A stretch of 64,000 nt of DNA from Prinia subflava (taxonomy: Eukaryota; Chordata; Aves; Passeriformes; Cisticolidae), in the NCBI RefSeq assembly GCF_021018805.1, contig NC_086283.1, positions 60,165,803 to 60,229,802 of the forward strand, read 5' to 3'. Both the position numbers and the translations under genes were made by a program. How positions within the stretch are numbered: position 1 is the first letter of the stretch; every line of letters begins with the position of its first letter. Shown here one piece after another: positions 13,901 to 24,910 of this stretch. The notes beneath the pieces are model-generated. The model saw nothing but the letters and a program-made list of their open reading frames with translations. It ran no database searches and was not told where the DNA came from.

Positions 13901-16900
13901 GAGCATTACCAGGCCTTCAATGCTTCATTTGCATCAGAGAAATCTCATTCACCTCTTTTATTCCTAATGCACTTCAACACTCCAGTGCTTAGGTTTCCAT
14001 CATGTCAGTGGTCTGTGGTGGGAATCTGCATGATTTCTGTCCTGAAACAAGCCTGCAGGTCGTCCCTAGATTTTCACCCTAGGATGAGTTTTCAGCTTCT
14101 CTCCAGGCCCATCACAGCTTTGGTGCTGGAGGTGCTGGTGCCTGTTCCTATACTGCAATGCACAGGTGCAGGATTGCTGTTTATGTAGTGGTAGGCCCAT
14201 TTTTAAGCTGGATGCTCATTTCTTTTGGCTCGTGGAGAATTTAAAGACATCAATTCTGCAATAATAAAGGCTCACTGCCACATTTCCTTCCCTGGCTGAC
14301 CCTATGAAATGTCACGCTGTTGCCCAGGTGATCAGCTGCCTTGCACACCTTGAAAATTTCTATCAATTACTGCCTGCTGGTCCTGTCCAATTATGTCACA
14401 GAGCACACAAGCAAGTTTTTAATTGTTTTACTTGCAGCATGGATTGGAAAACTCACTTCCTTTTTGAAATCTTGAACTGAGTTACATACTGTAAAGTTTT
14501 GTCTGCATAACAAGGTGATAAAGCAAGTCAACAGTCCTGCTGGGAGAATGTGGGGAGCTGCTTTAATACCGTATTTGGATCTTACTTTAAGGTTGCCCCT
14601 GCTCTGAGCTCCAGAGCCCTCTCCTATTCCACATTATTCAATAAATAAACACCTACAAAACCAGTGCTTGCAGCAGCATTCACATAAATTATCTTTCGAT
14701 TGATCAACCATGGACTGCACTCTACAGAACCCATTTTAGTTACAAATTGAACAGAAGAAGGAAATGTAGTGGTAACCATGGGTAGCAAATGGGGACTTGG
14801 CACCTAACTGACCAGTTTTTATTTTTCACAGAGAGAGATATACTGCTGCCCCTCCTTCTGTTTTCCTTATTGTGGAACACAGCAGCTCCAAGTAAGTGCT
14901 TTCCTGGTTGGGGGGTGTTTACTTCCGTTCAGCTGTACCAGAGGAGAGCAGTGATCCACTGGTGAGGGGCAGCTGGCTTTAGCATAGCATTCCCATTACA
15001 GGGACACCAAGGGTGCACAGAAGAACTGCTGAAGACTGTGCTGGAGCCAACACAATAGCATTCTCCTTAGCACCAGCTCAGCTGCTGCTCCAAGAGAACA
15101 TGGGGGTCCTGGCAGGTGTAGGGTTATATGTAGCACCAGGTGCCTCTTCCCAGGTAATACTGGGGAGGTTGAAGTCTGGCTGAGGTGCAGGCCTCAAGTA
15201 CAGAGCTGCAGGTGCAGAAGCTATGGCAGAAGGCAGCACACCACATAGCACCAGGGAGGACGAGCAGGAAGGCAAGGAGGTGCCTGTGCAGGTAAGTGCT
15301 GGAGCCCTCTGCAGCAGTGATAGGTGCAGGACTCTGGCTGAGTGAACAGCACCTTGGTTCAGGCATCACCGCCAGGCAGCCCTACGGTGCACACCCAGAG
15401 AACTGTGCCAGGCCATTGACTTCTCAGGAACCAAGCAGCCCAGACCACAACTTATCAGGACCTAACAGAACCATCCTGAGCAGGACTAGCCAAAACTAAA
15501 ACTGCTGTGGTTGTACTCCTGTGCCAAGGCAGGCTAACTACAAATCAACCACGTTACACTATAGAGATCTGTAGCCCCACCCTGAGGCCCTTGAGCACTC
15601 CTGTACAGCAGTGGGCTGCAGTTGTTTAATTATGTTACTATTTAATTATCATTCAATAATTGTCTAATTATAATTTTATAATGATTTAATCATCAACAAA
15701 CCGTTTTAACTCCACAGTGATGTCTTATTTTAAGGATTTATATGCCGCAGCTGCTTATAAGGTGGGACAGCTAAAAGGCTATACTGCACTCTGTGGTACA
15801 TTTGGACTCGCAAAGTGGGAAAGTTGAGACTCCCAAGGTGGAATGTTGGGAGCTTGTGACTCCTGGCGACAGGAGAATGACTCCTTTTGGTCATCTAGGT
15901 ATGAACTGAAGGCACTCAGGTGCAATACTCTGAAAAGAGATAAACAGAAATAAGTTTGGTTGGGAAAGACATCTGAGCCCCTCATGAGGACAGAGCAAGT
16001 CATGATGGCTGGAGACTTTACTTTTGCTGACCTCTCTGTCTCAGAACATTTGTTGCTTGCCAGGGCATTTGATCTGGGGTGCTTTTGTCAAGCCCTCAGA
16101 CCATGAGCTCCTGTCATCCACATGGGCACCAGGGACACAGCCAAAGGAGAATCTCATGCGTAAGCACATCACTCTGGAGTCTACCATATGTGGTATTTCT
16201 TCACATTCTTGCTGGTGAAGGAGTAGATCTATCCTATAGGCCAACAGGTTCTGTGAGGCATAGAAATAAATAATGCTATATATTTATACATATACACATA
16301 TATTTAAAAATGGTGGTTTATGTATTGGGTTTCTGATACATTAGTAGAGTGTAGAATCAGAAATTGCAATGTGGTTTTGACCACAAGACCTGGACATTTT
16401 ATTTTCAGAGTGCACCACTCTTACCAAACCTTAACAGCAATCTGTTTATATGTGGGTGTTTCTGAGTATTTTGCATTTCAGAATGCATTAAGCTACTCTA
16501 TCCATAAGAATTGCTTTCATGTTCCCTAGGTCCAGAGACAAAACATGACTAAAGAAGTTAAACCAGCGATCCCTTAAAATAAATAAATAAATAATCAAAC
16601 TAGCTGGTTTTTTGGTTGATTGGTTGATGTTTTTCTCCCAGAGAAGTGATTCATTAACTCTGAGCAAATCCCTATGTACTCTGTCAGGAAGTTATGTGTT
16701 CTAAACTTAAGAGCTGGAAATAAGTTATTAAATATTAAAACCAGTGTATCTGAAGCAAAAATAACTTGGCCTGCCACATCATCATATTTGCTAGCTGGCT
16801 GGGTCTAAAATTTCAACCTCTTGACTTTGGTATGTTGTTACACAGTTTTCTTTACTTTCAGTTCTGATATGACTTTTTTACTTTCAGTTCTTATTATTTA

Positions 16901-19829
16901 TTAAGTCTCAGTTTTGTTAGCAGAACTAGAGAAACTCCCAAGATAGTAAGGAGTGTAAATGCTAAAATTAAATATGAGTTCTGCAGTTAGTTCTGCTTGT
17001 GATAAATGTATCTACCTTTTCATTAAATACTTACTACTGCTGACATAATGATTTTGGTGAAATAAAGGTATACTACTTGATGGGATCTCTGTAGGGTTTT
17101 TTTTCCCACAAGAGATGGATTAATTGGAACTGAAGGATTTTCTTCTCTTTTGAGTCTCTGTACCTATGTGAAAAGAGTGCATATATATGATATATAAACA
17201 TTAATATGTAATTTTGTTTAGATTATGCAGTCTAATGTGTTCCTTATTATAACCTTTACTTGAAAAGGTATAGTCTCTTAATCTGGGTAAATAAGGAATC
17301 AATTAAAAAGTTGAAAGACATATCTTACTGCATAAGTTGGAACTGACCCAGAACTTTGTTTGCTTTCCATAGCAGGGCTTTTGCTTCTCTTACTCTGGGG
17401 CAGTAGGTGCTTTTAATTAACAAGTTAGCACTTGATTCTATTGTGATTAGAACAGTTGTTTTAAAGGCTTTTTCCTTTTCTACAACTGTAGAAAAAATAC
17501 TAGTTATATGCTAGGTACTTACCTTTTAAAATTTTTTTTGTAGTGTGGGTATAAGAAATACAAATTTCTCTTTTTTTTTTCCATTGGAAGACAAAGAGTG
17601 CACCAACATGATTGAATACTTTTGTTGTCTCTTCAGCTGTGAGATTTTTGGGAAAAAAAAGAAAGGTATCCTATTTAAATGAATGTTAGGATTTACTTTT
17701 GATTCAGATATCACCAACTTGGAGAGGTGAAAAAACTGCAAATTGGATACCTCTCATCCTTAGGAAGGTGATACCTCATGAGCCACTTCCTTTCATGAGC
17801 CAAAACAGCATTATCCTTCAATTTCCAAATATTGATGTGCTGGTTTAAACCAAATGAAATCAACTCCCCTGTAGCTCTTCTTCCCTGCTGGTTGCAAACA
17901 GGAAGGCTCATTCAAAGCAGCTACTATATTTTAAATTCTTGGTTCTTAGAAGCCACAATTTATTTTAAACTTTCCTTTTCAACTTCCACATATGGCTTGT
18001 GTCATTCCTCTCTTCCAATTCCTTGTGGCAATGAAGGGAATTCAGAAAACAAAAGTCAACAATATAGAAGATTCCAGTCATCTGGAAAGGCTTTTGTTTA
18101 TGGCCATATGGGATAGGTGGATTGGATTTCAGACTTTCCCACTTCACCAACATGTAAAGAACACATTTTATAGAAACAGAAATTTAGCAAGATTATCTGG
18201 CACTTGGGAAGCTAGTGACTCCTACTCCTGCCATGTGAGTAGATGGATTAAATTTTTTGTAGCTCTCAGAGAAACCAGGAAATGGGAAGGCAGGACAGGC
18301 CACTAAAAAACAGCACAGCTTCATCTGCTTTTCACCTACTACTTCCCTATTTATACAATCTTATAAAATCCTCTCTGGATCTCACCTGGATCTGACATAA
18401 TTATTTATTTTCAGGTTTCTTGAAGCTTGCTTACAAATAAATTGCTTAATAAAAGAATTGAATGGCTGGATTTCATCATACCAAGTGTCCAGAGAGCTCT
18501 GGTATAATTAACTGTATTCCTTAAAGGATAAAAACATGATGTGATATTGACACCATGTCAAACTTATTTAATCTTGTACAAAAATTTGGGATAATGTACC
18601 AGAACCTTAATTTCTCAGTTGTATCAAAGGCTTTCTATCTGTCACAGTATGTTTTCTCCTTAGATATAAAGAGTACAAGAAGATTACAAAAGGTTCAGAA
18701 GATCCAAGGTGCAAAGCTTGCTCCATTTACTGGATACACCTCTGCCAAGCCAACAAACTTGTAAAAATTACAATTTTCCTGTACTGCCGGCCCTGGAGTT
18801 GCATAACTTGAGTTTAATGAGGTTATAGAATCCAAAGTGCCACAAAATGTTTATCAGGATATAAAAAGAAGTAAATTTTCTTTTCAGAGTCCTTGTATTT
18901 TTTCCTAATCTTGTCTTGCTAATCTTGTCAAAAGAAAGACAATGGATGCTGAAAGAATTTTGTTTGTTTTCATCTGTGAGGCACTTCTTTATTAAAAAAA
19001 AATGAAGGTATATCCAAGAAGTGGTAGTTTTATCCTGTTTGTTTCATCTTTCACTTACCAGTCTGTCAAGCAACAACTCCTGGATGAGGAAAAAAATGCT
19101 TCTAATGAGTTATCACATTTGTGAATGTGACAGCTCCAGTAAAAATTGTTTACCTCACTTTTTGCTACTGTCTAGGGAAGCAGGTGTGCTACACACATGA
19201 AATGGAAAGCATGGCTCACCTTCAACTGCTGCCATATTCCGTGGCTGCTGGGAGCAGATGTTTTGGCAGAGTTGGCTGAAGACAACCATTGGATGGTTTA
19301 GGCTGTTTTGATTGCTCATACAGGTAGCTCAAAGATGGGAAGTTAAAGCACAAAAAGTTTAGTTCTTGCCCCTGTGTTACAGCTTATAAATATGTATCTG
19401 AAGAGTCAGTTTTTTAAAAATAGCTAAAATCTCACACTTCATTTATATCTCAACAATAAAAACTAGCATTCTACAGTCTTCTGTCAAAGAAACCCTGTAA
19501 CTACCTGCCCTGGTAAGTGATTCAGTAATGTGTGTAATTATTTGTTAACTGAATTCATTTTCATCTTTAAAAAAAAGACTTACTGATTACTTCCTCAGGC
19601 GTTTGAAACAGTCAGATTCTGATACAATTATAAAGGTAGTTTCCCAGACTGTAGGAAAGACTTGAAACATGAGTTTCAACTTTCCAAATCTTGGGCCTCT
19701 GACTCTTAAGAGAGGAAGAACTATTAGATCAATACAAAAGAAACACATTTCAAGAGGGAAGGCTATGTTGAAAAGAAAGCCAAGACAGGTCAATGGAACT
19801 TCACTTAACCTGCTCCTCTGCTTGACTGC
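7911..19829. other. Intergenic stretch without recognisable gene
   Basis: Apart from the isolated TATA-like site at 8644 I see no exon, RNA gene or dateable repeat. 15000-15500 is G+C richer, with several open frames on both strands, but none shows a domain or family resemblance. 15630-15710 and 16265-16310 are AT-rich low-complexity patches. 10126-10142 is a short TTG repeat. Confidence 0.5.
8644..8650 (+). promoter_or_regulatory. Candidate TATA box (TATAAAA)
   Basis: GGGTATAAAAGCCC is a good TATA box with GC-rich flanks, about 750 bp to the right of the 7.5-kb CpG island, in a locally G+C-richer stretch (about 8400-8950). It could be a core promoter or the remains of an LTR promoter; no polyadenylation signal or clear LTR ends were found. 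Single-motif evidence, so tentative. Confidence 0.3.
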
Positions 19830-20340
19830 CTTTAGGGTAAAGAGGTTTCTCCTCATATCCAGCCTGAACACCTAGTTTGAAGTTCTGCTCTTTGTCTCTT
19901 GTCCTCACAGTGTGCACTCCTGTAAAGTACCTTGGTCCATCCCTTTTAACACCTCTGTGTCAGTACTATGGGGGTGCTGTGAGATCTCTTGGAAACTGTC
20001 TCTTCTTCAGGCAGGGTAAGTCCTGCTCCCTCAGCCTTCTCAGCACAGGATAAATGCACAAACCCCTAACCACCCTTGTGGTTCTCCACTGAATTTTTTC
20101 CAGCAGTTTATCATGCATTTTCTTTATGGAGGTCAAAACTGAATGCAATAGTCTAATATTGTAGTGCTGGGGATACAGTAATAATCCCTTCTCTCAGCTG
20201 ACTAGCTGTGCTTCTGGACAGCACAGGACGCTGTTGATCCTGGTTGTTGCCGGTGTGCACAGCTGTCTCATTGAAAACCAAGACACTCAGGAGCTTTTCT
20301 ACCCTGCTGCTGGTCTGCTCATTTGGAGGTCAAAGAAGGT
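19830..20340 (-). mobile_element. CR1 LINE fragment, minus strand (left half of a split copy)
   Basis: Read on the minus strand this is the 3' half of CR1 ORF2 (after the reverse transcriptase core). Typical strings are recognisable in reverse complement, such as the caccctTGTGGTTCTCCACTG and AGGTTTCTCCTCATATCCAGC regions. The copy is old and diverged. It stops where a plus-strand CR1 begins and resumes at about 22604, so the two pieces are one element. Identified from remembered CR1 consensus features, not by a search. Confidence 0.7.
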
Positions 20341-20344
20341 GTGT

Positions 20345-22603
20345 CCCCTGATAGACAATGCTGGTAACAATGATTGAGGGGAAAGCTGAGGTACTCAACA
20401 ATGTCCTTTGCTGCAGTCTCCAATGGTAACCCCTCTTCCCACATCTCTTGAGTGGCTGAACAGCAGGATCCAGATTGGGGAAGCAAAGTGTCTCCCACTC
20501 TAAATAAAGATGAGGTTCATGACCACCTGAAGAACCTGAACATACTTAAAGTCTACAGGAGCCAGTGAGATGCATCCTAGAGTCCTGAGGGAAGCAGCTG
20601 ATGTAAGTGCCAATCCATTCTCCATGACATTTGAAAGGTTGTGGCTGTCAGATGAAGTCTCAGGTGATGACTGAGAAAGGGAACACACTGTACCCATCTT
20701 TAAGAAGTGTGGAAAGGAGGATCCCTGGAACAACTGATCTATAGGCGTCACTTCTGTGCCTGGGAAGATCATGGAACAGATGCTGCTAGAGCTACACTAA
20801 GGCACACAGAAGATAGGGATATGATTTGGGACAGCCAGCATGGCTTTACCAAGGGCAAATCCTGCCTGACCAAGCTGCAGGGTTGTCACAGAAGAGCCGC
20901 CCTCCCATGGACCAAGTGCACCATGTCATCTGCTTCCAATGGCAAACCTGGGAAGTCTCCTTGAGAGACTCCTTCTCTCTAGCTCAGGGTGAGCAAAATG
21001 TTCACACACCGACCCCCCCCACCCCACCCCCAAGAGCCTTTGCAACCCTATGTTAATTTCTTGCCTGTCATTGGTTTGTTCCCTTAGTTCTGGTTTTTCC
21101 CTTCCCCAGTTAGTGAATTTTGGACCCTCTTCCCCATTGGCTGTTTTACCAATTCCTTCCCTTACTGGTCCCAGTTGCTAACCCTACCTACCCTGAACCC
21201 TATATAACCCCACACTTTGAGACCCTCTTGCCTTCAGTCGCCAGTTCCTGCCTAATAAAGGATCTCTAGACAGGATGCCTGCCTCTCTGCCTCTGTTCCT
21301 GCATCGCCCAAAGAAGAGGTGCCGGAGCCAGCTGCTCTAAGCACCATCCATAGAGAGCTGAAATCACAGGCATGACTGTGCCCCCTGGAAACCCGAAACA
21401 TCCAGCTCTGGATAGTCTCCCCGGGGAAGGTCATGGCACCCAAGAGGGCTCGTGGGCTGTGACATAGGCCTTCTGTGATGGAGTGACTCCACTAGTGGAC
21501 AAGGGAAGGGCTGTAGGTGTCATTTATCAGGACTTTGACATGGTCCTCCACAACATCCTTCTCTCTAAATTTGAACCAGATGGATTTGATGGGTGAACTG
21601 TTACATGGATAAGAAATTGGTGGCATCCAGAGGGTGGTGGTCAACTGCTTAGAGCTCCAATGGACATCAGTGGCCAGTGGTATCCCACAGGGGTCTGTAT
21701 TGGGACCAGCTATTTCATAGAGGAAGTGCACTCTTATCAAATTTGCAGATGACACCAAACCAAGTGGTGAAGTTAACATTCCTGAAGGACAGGATGCCAA
21801 CCAGAAGCACCTGCACAAGCTTGAGAAAGGGCCCATGGAAATGTCACGAGGTTTAACAGGGCCAAGTGCCAGGTGCTGCCCCTGGGTCAGGACAAACCCA
21901 GCACCAGCACAGGCTGGGGCTGTGCAGATGGAGAGCAGCCCTGTGAGAAGGATTTAGGGGTGCTGGGGGATGAGGCTGGACATGACCCAGCCATGGGCAC
22001 TCACCAGAAAGCCAAAGGTGTCCTGGCTGCATCCAAAGCAGCGTGGGCAGCAGGGGAGGGAGGGGATTCTGCCCCTCTGCTCTGCTCTGGGGAGACCCTG
22101 CCTGGAACCCTGCATCCAGCCCTGGGGTCCCACCACAGGAAGGGCATGGACCTGCTCCAGACGAGGGAACCAAGATTGTTAGAGGGAGGGGAGCATCTCT
22201 CCCATAAGGAAAAGCGGAGAGAAATTGGTTTGTTCAGCCTGAAGAAGAGAAGGCACCTAATTGTAGCCTTCCAGTAGCAGAGGGGAGCTTACAAGAGAAG
22301 TCCCTCTGTATGGACTTTAGGAATAAAGGTGTGTATTGGCAGAACAAGAAGGAAGTGGCTTCAAACTGAAAGAGAGTAGGTTTGGATTGGATATTATGAA
22401 AAAATTCTACTATTTGAGGGTGATGAGGCACTTGAAAACATCACCCAGAGATGCTGGGGATGCCCAGCCCTAGATGTGTTCATAGTCAAGCTGGATGGGA
22501 CCTTGAGCAAATTGGTCTAATGAACTGTGTCCCTGCATCCAGCAGAAGAGTTAGTGATTTTTAATGTTCTCACCCAAATCAACCCTTTGATTCTATGATA
22601 TGA
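20345..22603 (+). mobile_element. CR1 LINE, plus strand, 5'-truncated, interrupted by a solo LTR
   Basis: A 5'-truncated CR1 covers the reverse-transcriptase part of ORF2 through to the 3' tail ending TTTGATTCTATGATATGAA at about 22603. Recognisable parts include the AAGATCATGGAACAGATGCT and GACAGCCAGCATGGCTTTAC regions before the LTR, and the CAGATGACACCAAACCAAGT and GGATGAGGCTGGACATGACC regions after it. The reading frame is broken by stops and small indels, so it is a dead copy. The LTR at 20884-21464 splits it exactly between CCTGACCAAGCTGCAGG and GGCCTTCTGTGATGGAGTG, which are adjacent in intact CR1. It lies inside an older CR1 of opposite orientation. Confidence 0.85.
20884..21464 (+). 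mobile_element. Solo LTR of an endogenous retrovirus (581 bp)
   Basis: The element begins TGTCACAG and ends CTGTGACA, a perfect 8-bp terminal inverted repeat of the TG...CA type. It contains a TATA box, TATATAA at 21201-21207, and a polyadenylation signal AATAAA at 21254-21259, in the order expected for a plus-strand LTR. It interrupts the CR1 sequence at a point where the two flanks are contiguous in CR1 consensus. No clean target-site duplication is visible: the flanks read CAGGGT and TAGGCC, sharing only AGG. No internal viral sequence is present, so it arose by LTR-LTR recombination. Family assignment needs a repeat library. Confidence 0.85.
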
Positions 22604-23290
22604 ATAATTTCTCCAGTCTGTTCAGGCCCCTGTAGATGGCAGGGTAATGACTGTTCCCTCAGCTTGGTGTCATGTGCAAACTTGACATCACTTGACAATA
22701 CTGCTCTCTGTCACCTTCTCATGATCTTGATCTTGATAAGCATGCCCAGTGCCCAGGTCCCAGGAGAGACCCCTGTAATACTCCTCCCATTATGGGCCTC
22801 CAGGCAGAGTTCAAGTATGACCCATTAACTCCTACCTGCTGAGCTCAACCATCCAACCAGTTTTTTACCCATCTAGTTGTCCACCCATGCAGAACCATAA
22901 CGTTCTACTTTGGATACAAGAATATTGTGGAAGACAAAGTCATAAACCTTCCTGAAGTCAAGGTTATACTAGCGTCTCCTCCTACACAGATCTACATATT
23001 TGTCATGGAAAGCAGTCAAGTAGGGCAGGCACCACTGACCACTGTCAAATCCAGTATTGCCTGTTCCTCCCTGTCTTCTTCCCCATGAGCCCAGAAATGT
23101 GTTCCAAGAGTGCTGTGATTTTTAGGAGAACTAAAGCAAGGCTGCGTTTGTGAAAGATGGGACTTATCACTGGTTGATTCATTGTCTTCAGCAGACACAC
23201 ATCTTCAAACAAAGGGGCCTCACACTGCTCCCCTCTTCCCTATCCTCCTGTACATCTGGGGCTTCATGCAGCTCTGGAGTATCTTAGATA
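22604..23290 (-). mobile_element. CR1 LINE fragment, minus strand (right half of the split copy)
   Basis: Read on the minus strand this carries the upstream part of the CR1 whose downstream part is at 19830-20340. It contains recognisable CR1 segments in reverse complement, such as CTCAGCTTGGTGTCATGTGC, CTAGTTGTCCACCCATGCAG and GACAAAGTCATAAACCTTCC. The two halves are in the right order and orientation to be one LINE opened by the plus-strand CR1 insertion. The right end is indistinct. Confidence 0.7.
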
Positions 23291-24204
23291 TGTTTTTTGA
23301 ATCATGCTTGTAGAAGCAATTAGAACTATTTCAAAGCTTATGTATGCAACTACTCACTCCTTTTCCCACCATAAAAAGTCATGTTAGGCTTTCTTCGGTC
23401 TCTTAATTATTTCTACCGTTTCTCCTTGAGAAGGTCAAATCCTTCTGATCATAACTGCTTCATATTCACAACACAGAAAGGAGACATAAAGTAAGAGCAG
23501 TAGAAACTAGAAGATGCTAAGAGTAGTAGAAACAAGAAGACGCTAAGAAATTTTAGAATTTTACTGTTGGTCTACAGGATGAGGAATTAATACACAAGAG
23601 GTTTATTAAACCAGCTTATTACACTCTTCACCAAAATACAGATAAATCAGAGCCAGGAATGATAATTTTAACTACCCTTTCTTGTTTCTCATTGCTTAAT
23701 GGAGGTACCTGCATTTTGTTTTGAACAGCTCAGTGGAGATTCTCAGTACAAAGCTGAGATCAAGGCCCCAGTCAGGCAAGTTGAGATGCAGACAGCATAC
23801 ATTTAAATACACAAAATCCAAAGTAACAGCCTCCTTTCTTGTCCCATCCTACTCCATCCATATTACTTTACCCAGTAAGTCAAAGAAACAGAGACTAGCA
23901 ACATAGAAACATCCAGGTGTGTAAACATTTTCCAACCTAGCAACAAGAAGGTTAAGTGAACAAAACACAACCCCCCCTGTGTTATGGAGGAGGGAGACTT
24001 AGTGGAACCTCTTATCTTTTCTCATGAAGTCAGAGATGTGGAGTGTAGAAGTCAAAAACCTATGGTAAGTAATTTTCTTCTGCCCATGCAGAATGCGATG
24101 CATTGGCACAAAACTTCTTGAGGTGGAGCTTTGTGTGCTCTAAAATGGTATGAAGATAGGATAGCAAAACCTTCCAGATTAATGTCATGACAAGAAACTG
24201 GAGG
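23291..24204. other. Non-coding stretch upstream of DGKQ, nothing recognised
   Basis: Ordinary AT-rich sequence. 23480-23550 has a short local duplication (agtagaaactagaagatgctaag-like, two copies). No exon or RNA gene was recognised. Confidence 0.5.
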
Positions 24205-24466
24205 TCTGACCTCTGAGTCCAGAGAAGGGCAACGAAGATGGCGAAGGGGCTGGAGCACAAATCTTACAAGGGGCAGCCGAGGGAGCTGTTCAGCCGGAGA
24301 AAAGGAGGCACAGGGGTGACCTTATCACTCTCTAAACGCCCTCAGAGGGGCTTGTAGCCAGGTGGGGGTCGGTCTCTTCTCTGAGGAAGCTAGAGACAGG
24401 AGAGCGAACATATTCTCCAGCTGCGCCAGGGGAGGCTCAGGACGGACGCTAGCAGCAGATTTTCCG
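24205..24466 (+). mobile_element. CR1 LINE fragment running into the DGKQ promoter
   Basis: From about 24205, GAGTCCAGAGAAGGGCAACG, through GGGGCTGGAGCACAAATC, TTCAGCCGGAGAAAAGGAGG, GACCTTATCACTCTCTAAA and CTTGTAGCCAGGTGGGGGTC to GCGCCAGGGGAGGCTCAGGA, the sequence follows the CR1 ORF2 3' region on the plus strand. The resemblance fades near 24466, only about 207 bp before the DGKQ ATG, so CR1-derived DNA forms the upstream edge of the promoter island. The 3' tail of the LINE is missing. Confidence 0.8.
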
Positions 24467-24672
24467 CGTGTTGCGGCGCCGGGCCGGGCCGGGCCGTCCG
24501 GGCGCGCTGAGGGGCAGGCCGCGCGCGGCGCCGAGGGCGCGGCCGGCAGGGGGCAGCGCGCGCCGCCCGCCCGCGCTGCCGCGGCCCCGCCCCCGCCCGC
24601 CCCCGCCGCCGCCCCGGGGCGGAAGCGCGCGCCAGCCAGCGGCGGCCGGCGCGGAGCGGGCGCCCGGCGGGA

Positions 24673-24697
24673 ATGGCGGACGGGGCGCGCTCGCTGC

Positions 24698-24751
<54 letters not shown>

Positions 24752-24910
24752 GCCCGGCCTCCAGCCCGGTGCTGGGCGGGCGGGGCCGCGCCGCGGCGGG
24801 GGGCAGCAGCCCGCCGGGCCACGCGTTCCGCAGGGTGACCCTGACCAAGCCCACCTTCTGCCACTACTGCACCGACTTCATCTGGGGGCTGGCCGGCTAC
24901 CAGTGCGAGG
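24673..24910 (+). CDS. DGKQ: DGKQ exon 1 (coding part): polyglycine N-terminus and start of C1-1
   Basis: The ATG at 24673 has G at -3 and G at +4, an acceptable Kozak context, and is followed by MADGARSLR, 16 glycines, a Ser/Pro/Gly/Ala-rich linker (SSPASSPVLGG) and, from G49-H50, the first C1 domain. The exon reads into tac-cag-tgc-gag-g and stops at a donor GAGG|GTAAGG (GT at 24911-24912), leaving phase 1. Joined to exon 2 this gives ...GYQC-E-V-C, which restores the CxxC of the C1 core (C78, C81). The spacing from C66 to C78 is 11 residues rather than the 13 of canonical phorbol-binding C1 domains, as expected for an atypical C1. The open frame continues to about 24987 beyond the donor, but that extension has no family resemblance and is intron. 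The low-complexity N-terminus is probably disordered (inference). Confidence 0.93.

Noticed and set aside
21873..22277. 134-codon plus-strand open frame and its shadows
   Set aside because: Falls inside the CR1(+) 3' region; residual LINE coding sequence, not a host gene.
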